From CAZOKZ01 sp964580585 (GTDB lineage: Bacteria; Sumerlaeota; Sumerlaeia; SLMS01; JAHLLQ01), in NCBI GenBank assembly GCA_964580585.1, contig CAZOKZ010000010.1, positions 32,308-96,307 of the forward strand: a stretch of 64,000 bases of DNA, in the 5' to 3' direction. The translations under genes were made by a program, and so were the position numbers. Below, in pieces: positions 40,861-47,785 of this stretch (position 1 is the stretch's first letter; the number at the start of each line of letters is the position of its first letter). The notes beneath the pieces are model-generated. The model ran no database searches and was not told the origin of the DNA. It worked only from the letters and a program-made list of their open reading frames with translations.

Positions 40861-42935
40861 CATGGCAGGATTTTCAGGACGCCGGTTGTTCGAGGGACGG
40901 AGACATAATCCTTTATCCGATTCGCAAGAGGGACGGAGTCACCGTTCGGAAATTCAAAGCCATCGTGCGCGGTGAAAACGGCAAGCGTCTGCCTTGGGGG
41001 GACAAGGGTAGCGGGTTCCAGCGCGGTCTGTTCGATTGCGGGTTGGATCATTGCGCGGGTGCGAAGTTGGTTCTTGCCGAAGGCGAAGAGAAGGCAATTG
41101 CCGCGAAAATAGCGGGCTTTAGCGCAGTCTCGCCCGCCAATGGCGCGAGCGGTTTGCACAAAGACGCTGCCGCGATGATTGCGAACGCCAGTCCCGCGCG
41201 CGTGATTATCGCTTTCGATGCGGACGACGGAGGCACAAAGGGGACGGAGAAGTCCGGACGTCTGTTGCGGGCGGCGGGCGTTGCCGATATTCGCCGCATT
41301 GTCTGGCCCGAAGACGTGCCGAGCGGATACGATCTAAACAACGTGCTGGTGGAAAACGACATCGATAGCGTGCGCGATTTACTCGATTCCGCCGTTGCCT
41401 GGGAGCCGTCGAGCGGCACGATTGAAACAGTCTCGACGTACTCGCGCGATTGGGGCGAAGTCGGCACAATTGGTCCGCCACCACCCGAGGAGTTCCCGCT
41501 CGATATGTTCGCGGGCATTCCGATTCTTCGCGATTTTGTTCATCAATTATCATGGGAGACGCAAACTCCGCCCGATGCGGGCGGCATGGCGGTGCTCGCC
41601 GCGTTGGCAACTTGCACAGCGCGGCGATTTGAGTTCCCAAGACGCGGGCCATGGTGGGAGCCGTTGAATTTGTTCACTCTTTGTGCCCTGCCCCCAGCGA
41701 ACCGAAAAAGCGCGGTGTTCGGTACCGTGCGCAAACCGCTCGACGAGTACGAAGAGGAAAAGCGGGAATCCGAACGAATCGGAATCGTCAAGGCGACTCG
41801 CCAGAAAGACGTTCTGAAAGGGCGACTTGAGAAAGCAGAAAAAGAACTCACCAGACAATACAGCGAGGACAAACAAGCCGAATTCGAGCGGTTGATCGAA
41901 GAACACGAAAGTTTGATCGTTCCCGCGAAAACGTGCATCACCGTGGGCGACGTGACGGTTGAACAACTCGCAACGATCATGGCGGAACAAGGCGGGCGCG
42001 TGGCGTTGTTTTCCGCCGAAGGGTCCGGGTTGTTCAGCATGGCGGGCGGGCGATATTCCAAAAGCGGCGCAACCAGTCTCGAAATTTATCTCTCGGGCCA
42101 CGGGGGCGACAGTTTGAAAATCCACCGTCGCGGGCGTGAGGAAGTTATTTTGCAACCCGCCCTGACTGTGGCGCTGATGATTCAACCGGCAATTCTGGGC
42201 AGGAACGTTTTCAAAAACCAGGCGTTTCGCGACAGCGGACTGCTCGACCGCTTTTTGATTGCGATGCCCGAATCGTGGGTAGGACGGCGTGAAATCGAAC
42301 CGCAACCCATGACCAACGCCACTGAAACCGGTTATCGCGCCCTGATTCGGCGCCTGCTAGAAATTTCCGCCCGGCAGAACGAACCGAAATGCCTCTGGTT
42401 GTCGCGCAATGCTTTCTGTTTGCTCAAAGACTTCGAGCGTCAGCGTGAACCGCGTTTACTCGACGAATTCAAAGAAATTGCAGGGTTCGCGGGCAAACTG
42501 CACGGTGCAATCTTGCGCGTGGCGGGGAACCTGCATCTGGCGGCGCATTGCCAGCGAACGAATGCACCCGAGGAAATCGAAGTCTCCGGCGAAACGATGG
42601 AATTGGCGCTCTTTCTAGCACCGTACCTTTTGAGCCATGCAAAAGTTGTTTACCACGAGATTTCATGGGACGAAACGAACCAAGACGCGCGCGCCCTTAT
42701 CGGATGGATCGAATGCACACACCCCGAAGGCGGCACCGTGACCTTGCGCGAGATGCAACGGGGGAAAACCTGGGAGAAAGAACGAACGCTCGCCGTGTGC
42801 GAAATGCTTTGTGCGAAGAACTACCTTCGACATATCGCCGCGCCTCCTTCGCCCGGACCCGCAACCATTCATTTTGAAATCAACCCAGTGATTTTGCCGA
42901 CAACCGAAGCCGAAATCGAGGTGGTGAGATGCTAA
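40740..42935 (+). CDS. Primase/helicase-like protein: TOPRIM region plus DUF3987, 3' part of frameshifted gene
   Basis: About 720 residues of a mobile-element replication protein. A TOPRIM-like segment is visible early (KLVLAEGEEKAIAAKIAGF, ARVIIAFDADDGGTKGTEKS). From residue ~255 the DUF3987 domain follows (FPLDMFAGIPILRDFVHQLS...GGMAVLAALATC...PPANRKSAVFGTV), typical of YfjI-like phage and plasmid proteins. A coiled segment with many Glu/Lys lies near 330-390. The nominal TTG start at 40740 is probably not real; the true N terminus is in the preceding frame. Three GGGACGGAG words occur in its first 510 bp. The stop lies within the left arm of a 22-bp inverted repeat. Confidence 0.8.
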   Translation: MCPRIPQGRIACDLLGIVQEAPRAESGGNSLDDLARQYGLTWQDFQDAGCSRDGDIILYPIRKRDGVTVRKFKAIVRGENGKRLPWGDKGSGFQRGLFDCGLDHCAGAKLVLAEGEEKAIAAKIAGFSAVSPANGASGLHKDAAAMIANASPARVIIAFDADDGGTKGTEKSGRLLRAAGVADIRRIVWPEDVPSGYDLNNVLVENDIDSVRDLLDSAVAWEPSSGTIETVSTYSRDWGEVGTIGPPPPEEFPLDMFAGIPILRDFVHQLSWETQTPPDAGGMAVLAALATCTARRFEFPRRGPWWEPLNLFTLCALPPANRKSAVFGTVRKPLDEYEEEKRESERIGIVKATRQKDVLKGRLEKAEKELTRQYSEDKQAEFERLIEEHESLIVPAKTCITVGDVTVEQLATIMAEQGGRVALFSAEGSGLFSMAGGRYSKSGATSLEIYLSGHGGDSLKIHRRGREEVILQPALTVALMIQPAILGRNVFKNQAFRDSGLLDRFLIAMPESWVGRREIEPQPMTNATETGYRALIRRLLEISARQNEPKCLWLSRNAFCLLKDFERQREPRLLDEFKEIAGFAGKLHGAILRVAGNLHLAAHCQRTNAPEEIEVSGETMELALFLAPYLLSHAKVVYHEISWDETNQDARALIGWIECTHPEGGTVTLREMQRGKTWEKERTLAVCEMLCAKNYLRHIAAPPSPGPATIHFEINPVILPTTEAEIEVVRC

Positions 42936-43106
42936 CTGTCAGAACTGTCAGAGGGTTTTGGAGAAATGAACTCAAAAAACTGTCCGTGCTGTCGGAGGAA
43001 TACTTAAAGGCGATTTTTAAGTCTATTGATATTAAGATTCCCACCATACACTGGGCGATTTTCAGAATCTATTTACCAAAACGGTCTGACAGTTCTGACA
43101 GTTAGC
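42931..43106. repeat. 22-bp inverted repeat built of CTGTCAGAA units, possible replication or regulatory site
   Basis: Perfect 22-bp arms at 42931-42952 and 43085-43106 (left arm begins GCTAACTGTCAGAACTGTCA), separated by 132 nt. Each arm contains two tandem copies of ACTGTCAGA. A degenerate pair (ACTGTCCGTGCTGTCGGA) lies between them at 42979-42996. The arrangement directly after a primase gene is like an iteron cluster. Alternatively it is a protein-binding operator. Confidence 0.6.
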
Positions 43107-43210
43107 CGAAGGCAAGCAGGTTTTGAATCGAAACGACTAACCAGAGCTAACATTTCTGAAGGCTAAAAATCCGTAACACGTGCAACCACCCGAATTGGAA
43201 GGAAACAATC

Positions 43211-43349
43211 ATGCTCTCCGCTCGCCAACGCGCCTTTGTCGATCACTACCTTGTCAGCCGCAACGCTTCGGACGCCGCGCGCCAGGCGGGATATTCTGCG
43301 CTCGCCGCGCATTCATAAAGCCCGCTGTTTTCAAGGCTTTTCGCACATC
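43211..43349 (+). pseudogene. Truncated phage terminase small subunit
   Basis: ATG 43211 follows GGAAGGAAACAATC and encodes MLSARQRAFVDHYLVSRNAS then DAARQAGYSALAAHS, the N-terminal helix-turn-helix of terminase small subunits, stopping at 43318. In the neighbouring frame, similarity seems to continue (ARRAFIKPAVFKAFR) until the attachment repeat at 43350. So the gene is frameshifted and cut at about 50 residues by attR. It shows phage ancestry for the island's right end. Confidence 0.7.
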
Positions 43350-43404
43350 GAGCGCAGCGTTGACATCGCTGAGGTCACAAGTTCGATCCTTGTATCGCCC
43401 ACCA
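43350..43404 (+). repeat. Right attachment repeat (attR), tRNA-Val 3' fragment
   Basis: Exact 55-bp copy of 24864-24918, from GAGCGCAGCG to the CCA end, lacking the tRNA 5' half and therefore non-functional. It is followed by nine T and then the convergent trkA gene, presumably the original chromosomal flank of tRNA-Val. Confidence 0.9.
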
Positions 43405-43433
43405 TTTTTTTTTCTTCCTCCAAACACTAAATT

Positions 43434-44798
43434 TCAACTCGTCGGTTCGTCCTGGAACAATTGGCTTAGTTCCTCGGTCGCGCCGGAAGCCGCCACGGTG
43501 ATGACGATGTCGCCGGGGCGAATCTGGTCGTTGCCGCGCGGAATGGTGACTTGATGCCCGTGCACGACGGCGCCGATCAGCGTCCCTTTGGGAAGTTTCA
43601 CGTCTTTGAGCGCTTTGCCCACGATGGCGGAACGCGAGAGCGCCTGGTATTCGGTGACTTCGACGGCGCCGTCTTCGAGCAAGGTGACGGAGCGAATTTT
43701 TCCCTGCTTGACGAGTGTCATGATTCGGTTGGCGGCGACGATGCGCGGCGAAAGAGCGACATCGATTCCAACCTTCTCGACGACGCGAACATAATCGGGG
43801 CGATCGATCAGGCAGGCGGTTTTCGACACTTTCAACTCGCTCGCCAAGAGTGCCGACATCACGTTGGATTCGTCGTCTCCCGTCGCTGCGACGAAGTAGT
43901 CCATCGAATCGATGCCTTCCTCGCGCAGGAATTGGATATTCGTGCAATCGCCATGCAACATGACGGCTTTGTTCAGGTTTTCGGCGACTTGCTCGAGACG
44001 CGAGCGGTTGTTGTCGATCAGGTAAACGCGATGTTTGCGCGCTTCGAGTTGTTCGGCAAGAAAAAGCCCCGTCTCGCCCGCTCCGGCAATGGCCACGCGG
44101 CGCGATTCATGGACTTTGGTTTCCTGCTCGGTATCGAAGTCGGGGTGAATCTGGTCGATCATCTCGGGCAAACCGATCAATGTCACATGGTCGCCCGCCA
44201 TCAACGTGTCGTCGCCGCCAGGGATAAAAATCTCCTTGCCGCGTCGGATGATGGCGACCAGCACACCGAACGGCAATTCCAGTTCCCGCAAGGATTTTGT
44301 CGAGTATAAGCTGAACGGTGAAAGCAACACGGTACGCAGTTGCACGCGTCCCTGGGCCAGCGTTGCCATGGCCAGCGCCGCCGGGTTTTCGATAAATTTG
44401 GCGATTTCGAGCGCGGTTAAAATTTCCGGCGACAACAGGAGGTCGATCCCGAGCGGATCGCGAAAATTCACGTCGGCGGTGTTCAAATAAAATCGCGACC
44501 GCACGCGCGCGACCACGCGTTTGACGCCCATTTTTTTGGCGGCATACGCCATGATCAGGTTCGTGTTGTCTTGTTCCGTGAGCGCCAGCAGCAAATGGGT
44601 TTCTTCGCCGCCGATCGCCGTGCGCAAGGCCACCGGATCGCATCCATCGCCCATGAACGTTTGCACGTCGAGATGGTCTTCGAGTTCGCCAAGTTTACCC
44701 GGATCGCGATCCATCATCACGACATCGTGGTGTTCGCGCGTCAGGTGGCTGGCAATGTTGGAACCGACCGTTCCGGCTCCGACGACAATCACACGCAT
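43434..44798 (-). CDS. trkA: Trk potassium uptake regulatory subunit TrkA
   Basis: Cytoplasmic NAD-binding gating subunit of Trk/Ktr potassium channels, 454 aa. It has the duplicated RCK architecture: Rossmann motif IVVGAGTVGSNIASHL at the N terminus and VAIAGAGETGLFLAEQL near residue 232, each followed by DRDPGKL/DNNRSRL acidic ends and a TrkA_C domain (LPFGVLVAIIRRGKEIFIPG; LPKGTLIGAVVHGHQVTIPR). GGGGGA precedes ATG 44798. No trkH/trkG gene is adjacent. It follows the sugar transferase by 31 nt. Confidence 0.96.
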   Translation of the reverse strand: MRVIVVGAGTVGSNIASHLTREHHDVVMMDRDPGKLGELEDHLDVQTFMGDGCDPVALRTAIGGEETHLLLALTEQDNTNLIMAYAAKKMGVKRVVARVRSRFYLNTADVNFRDPLGIDLLLSPEILTALEIAKFIENPAALAMATLAQGRVQLRTVLLSPFSLYSTKSLRELELPFGVLVAIIRRGKEIFIPGGDDTLMAGDHVTLIGLPEMIDQIHPDFDTEQETKVHESRRVAIAGAGETGLFLAEQLEARKHRVYLIDNNRSRLEQVAENLNKAVMLHGDCTNIQFLREEGIDSMDYFVAATGDDESNVMSALLASELKVSKTACLIDRPDYVRVVEKVGIDVALSPRIVAANRIMTLVKQGKIRSVTLLEDGAVEVTEYQALSRSAIVGKALKDVKLPKGTLIGAVVHGHQVTIPRGNDQIRPGDIVITVAASGATEELSQLFQDEPTS

Positions 44799-44829
44799 GG
44801 CGGGTTATCCCCCGAAAAAATCATTGGAA

Positions 44830-46248
44830 TCAAAACGCGCCTTTACCCTTCAACACCGCCGGAACGGTTCGGATTAAAATCTCCACATCGAGCAGCAACG
44901 ATTGATTCATGATGTAATAGAAGTCGTACTGCATATTGAGGTGCAATGGCAGGTTTTTCCGTCCGATCACTTGCCACAACCCCGTTATGCCCGGCTTGAC
45001 ATCCAGACGACGTTTTTCCCACGCCTCGTATTGTTCGACAATAAACGGCATCTCGGGACGTGGACCGACCATCGACATTTCGCCTCGCAATACGTTCAAC
45101 AATTGCGGCAATTCGTCGAGGCTCGTTTTGCGCAACCAACGCCCGGCACGCGTTACGCGCGGGTCTTCGGCACTCGATGGCGCCACGGCGTACTGCTCGG
45201 CGTCCGTGCGCATGGTGCGATACTTGAAAATCTGAAACAACCGACCATCGCGCCCGACGCGCTCCTGGCTGAAGAACACCGGACCCGGCGAATCCGATTT
45301 GATCCACAAGGCAATCCACCAGTGAAAGAACGCCATCCATACCAACGATCCCGCCAACGACACCAGCAAGTCGAACACGCGCTTGGCGAATGCCTGCGGA
45401 CGAGGCAGGTGCCCGTCGCGCAATGTCACAACCGGGAACGCGGCGATTTCATCGACTTTCGCGCGCGAAGCAATCACGCCGAACATGTTCGACACCATCT
45501 GGATGCGCAATCCCGGCGTTTGCCCCAGGTTGATCAGGTTCAATTGCTCGGTCGGACTCAAATGCGGCACGGCAATGAACAATTCCTCGATGCCTTGCGC
45601 GCGCACAAGTTCTTCGAGTTTCGTGGAATCGCCCAGAATACGATCCGCGTCCGAAATCTCGAACTCCTCGTCGCCCGGATGACGCACAAACCCGATGAAC
45701 TCAAACCCGATCTCCGGGTGCGTATCGAGCGTGCTGCGCACATCGCACGCCAGGCTTCCCGTCCCCACCACAGCGGCACGCACAAGGCCATGGCCTTTGC
45801 CAAGCGAGGTGGCTTTGATCGAACGGAACGTTGAACGCGTAATGTACAGATGGATTCCCGCATACAAGGCGGCGAAAAAAATCACGAGGCGCCCAAGGTC
45901 GAGTTCCTTCAAAAAATACCCAATCACCATCATGTACAGAAGGTAATGGTAGGTGGCTTTGAGCAGCGCCCCCCAGCGCGCCAACGACGACAACCGCCGC
46001 CGCGTACGATACAACCCGAATAAGGCACAATTCACCAAACCCGCGATCACGACCACAATATACACATGATTGTACGGGGTAATTTCGTTCAGCGGACCCA
46101 GCCATTGACCCAGCCAGGCACGCGTAAAATACGCGCCATACCACGCAAGGCTGAATCCCACGATATCGGTCAGCACCAGCGCCAGACTGGGCCAATGCGT
46201 TTTCCAGATCGAACCATTTCGATGGTTGATTGTTGTGTTCTCTCCCAT
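44830..46248 (-). CDS. Undecaprenyl-phosphate sugar phosphotransferase (WbaP/EpsE-type)
   Basis: Starts an exopolysaccharide or O-antigen unit by moving a sugar-phosphate onto undecaprenyl phosphate. The 472-aa protein has four to five N-terminal membrane helices (ALVLTDIVGFSLAWYGAYFT onward), a central CoA-binding-like domain (AAVVGTGSLACDVRST, VPHLSPTEQLNLINLG) and a C-terminal bacterial sugar transferase domain: KRVFDLLVSLAGSLVW, SPGPVFFSQERVGRDG, FQIFKYRTM, RKTSLDELPQLLNVLRGEMS, MVGPRPEMPF, KPGITGLWQVIGR. All catalytic Asp/Glu/Arg positions are there. It lies 7 nt after the GT39 gene and in the same run as trkA. Confidence 0.95.
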   Translation of the reverse strand: MGENTTINHRNGSIWKTHWPSLALVLTDIVGFSLAWYGAYFTRAWLGQWLGPLNEITPYNHVYIVVVIAGLVNCALFGLYRTRRRLSSLARWGALLKATYHYLLYMMVIGYFLKELDLGRLVIFFAALYAGIHLYITRSTFRSIKATSLGKGHGLVRAAVVGTGSLACDVRSTLDTHPEIGFEFIGFVRHPGDEEFEISDADRILGDSTKLEELVRAQGIEELFIAVPHLSPTEQLNLINLGQTPGLRIQMVSNMFGVIASRAKVDEIAAFPVVTLRDGHLPRPQAFAKRVFDLLVSLAGSLVWMAFFHWWIALWIKSDSPGPVFFSQERVGRDGRLFQIFKYRTMRTDAEQYAVAPSSAEDPRVTRAGRWLRKTSLDELPQLLNVLRGEMSMVGPRPEMPFIVEQYEAWEKRRLDVKPGITGLWQVIGRKNLPLHLNMQYDFYYIMNQSLLLDVEILIRTVPAVLKGKGAF

Positions 46249-46255
46249 GTTCCCC

Positions 46256-47785
46256 TCACCTCACCCGTGCATACGAAAACTGGAACATGTAAATATGGGT
46301 CAGGATCAGGAGACTCCACAACATAAACCACAAAATTTGTGAAACGAGCGGTGGAAATTTGCGTTCCGCCCACTTCAACCCCAATAACATCCAAACCAGA
46401 TATGCGGGCAGCAAATAGAGGATGTACTTGGTTTTCAGCGCCCAGCTATCCTGAGACAAGAACCATTGGAAATAAGCTCCCATTGTCACCACGGTCAAAA
46501 TCGTCATGGGCAGTATCATTTTACGATGCGACGAAACAAACATTCCCAACAACGCGAGCAAACTCGGCACGACCGCCAACACCAACACAGTGGCAGGCAT
46601 CCAAACGGGGATGTCGCGCGTCGGATACATGTCCCAGTTAGCGCCATGCCGATCGCTGATCGAGAAAATCCCCATGTCGCTCCAGGCCAGCGCGTGGAGA
46701 GATGTGGGAACGCTTCGGTACACTTCCAAGTGGGTTAAGTCGCGCGACTCCTTCTCGGGGTCCATACTGTCGATGAGCGAACCCAGCCGCAGCGAGAAGA
46801 ACTCGTACTGATCCCAGTGATATTTCTTCTCCACGGAAAAACCCGCGGCGGCAGTCCCATTGGCAAACAAGGGAGTACCATATTTTTGATAATTATCGTA
46901 ATACTTCCACCCGCCAATCGCCACCGCAAGAGCCAGAATAATCAACCCATCGCGGAACATGATTCCGAAACGGCGCTGACGAATACCGCGAAACAATACG
47001 ATCGATCCCGTCGCAACCAACGCCGTCAACCCGTTGTATTTCGTGCCCACTGCAAGTCCGCACAACACCCCGAGCACGAGGATTTGAAGCCACGTTGCCG
47101 GTTCGAGACGCAGATAATACCGCATCAGGTAATACAGCAGCATCACGACGATTGTTGTTAAGAGAACGTCTGCCTCAACGCTCCAGGACGCGATATAAAG
47201 CGCCGGAAAAATCAACGCCAACCCGAACCCCAACACGAGATACACGCCACGGAAATTAAAGAGGCGAAAAATTCGGTAGATATATATCAGCGCCAACGCG
47301 ACAGATAGAAGCGATAAGACATTGATGAATTTAACTGGGGCAAATAAACTTGGCCAACGAGCACCGGAATAATAATTATAGGCAGCGGCGTAAAACGGCA
47401 ACCCGGCATAATAGAAAAACGGCGGATGATAACATTGCCAGCAATCGGGCGACTCTGCCAGTTCTCCGCCTTCATATAAAAGCGAAATCCCCTCGTGGTA
47501 CTCATCCCACGCATAGCCCCACTCGCGCGGGCAGTTTTGCGCCAGATAAAAACGAGAAACAATCCCAAGAATCAGAAGGAAAATCAGGCACAATCGCTCG
47601 TTTTGACGAACCCACAAACGCAGCAGCTTAAAGTCGAACACTGTTCGCGTGGTGTCATCCACACGAACAGTGTCATTGTCTTCCCCTGCGGGCGAATTCG
47701 CGCTGGGTGTTGCCGCCCTTAAGCCGTCGCCAGTTTCTTTTGTGCCGCTTTGAGTTCTTCGACGATGTCTTCGGCGGTGCTCCAT
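46256..47785 (-). CDS. Polytopic GT39-type membrane glycosyltransferase
   Basis: A ~509-aa integral membrane protein with about ten hydrophobic helices. The first luminal loop has WGYAWDEYHEGISLLYEGGE, the acidic Asp-Glu pattern used by GT-C (PMT/ArnT, family 39) enzymes, followed by QCYHPPFFYYAGLPFYA. It should transfer a sugar from a polyprenyl carrier outside the membrane. ATG 47785 has AAGGAAC upstream but overlaps the kinase gene's 3' end by 67 nt; a GTG inside the following segment would avoid the overlap. Residues before DDTTRTVFDFKLL are low-complexity, so the start is uncertain. Followed by the sugar transferase 7 nt downstream. Confidence 0.8.
   Translation of the reverse strand: MEHRRRHRRRTQSGTKETGDGLRAATPSANSPAGEDNDTVRVDDTTRTVFDFKLLRLWVRQNERLCLIFLLILGIVSRFYLAQNCPREWGYAWDEYHEGISLLYEGGELAESPDCWQCYHPPFFYYAGLPFYAAAYNYYSGARWPSLFAPVKFINVLSLLSVALALIYIYRIFRLFNFRGVYLVLGFGLALIFPALYIASWSVEADVLLTTIVVMLLYYLMRYYLRLEPATWLQILVLGVLCGLAVGTKYNGLTALVATGSIVLFRGIRQRRFGIMFRDGLIILALAVAIGGWKYYDNYQKYGTPLFANGTAAAGFSVEKKYHWDQYEFFSLRLGSLIDSMDPEKESRDLTHLEVYRSVPTSLHALAWSDMGIFSISDRHGANWDMYPTRDIPVWMPATVLVLAVVPSLLALLGMFVSSHRKMILPMTILTVVTMGAYFQWFLSQDSWALKTKYILYLLPAYLVWMLLGLKWAERKFPPLVSQILWFMLWSLLILTHIYMFQFSYARVR

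Larger units (their letters stand above)
37..41249. repeat. Dispersed 9-mer GGGACGGAG (14 copies)
   Basis: Exact copies counted by eye. Forward: 11302, 11369, 13224, 13875, 18254, 40894, 40930, 41241. Reverse (CTCCGTCCC): 37, 10865, 13410, 14179, 14817, 32197. The base before is always a purine and the base after is A in ten of fourteen, giving R-GGGACGGAG-a. Thirteen lie in coding sequence in different frames and both senses; one is in a terminator hairpin. The entry spans first to last copy and does not imply a continuous feature. Confidence 0.75.
24864..43404. mobile_element. tRNA-Val-integrated genomic island (~18.5 kb)
   Basis: Bounded by 55-bp direct repeats of the tRNA-Val 3' half, with the intact tRNA on the left and a tRNA fragment on the right. 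Left end: fragments of a secreted protein and an IS630 transposase relic. Middle: an ordered set of envelope, sensing and hypothetical genes (26570-39616). Right end: a replication-type module (DNA-binding protein, frameshifted primase/DUF3987, inverted repeat, truncated terminase small subunit). No tyrosine or serine recombinase is visible, where one would be expected next to attL. It is read as a decayed or helper-dependent integrative element; composite origin is possible. Confidence 0.8.

Noticed and set aside
42931..43106. CRISPR array from the repeated CTGTCAGAA units
   Set aside because: Units are 9 bp, tandem or inverted, with no regular spacers and no cas genes in the window.
43350..43404. 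Second tRNA-Val gene
   Set aside because: Only the 3' 55 nt are present; acceptor and D-arm 5' strands are missing.
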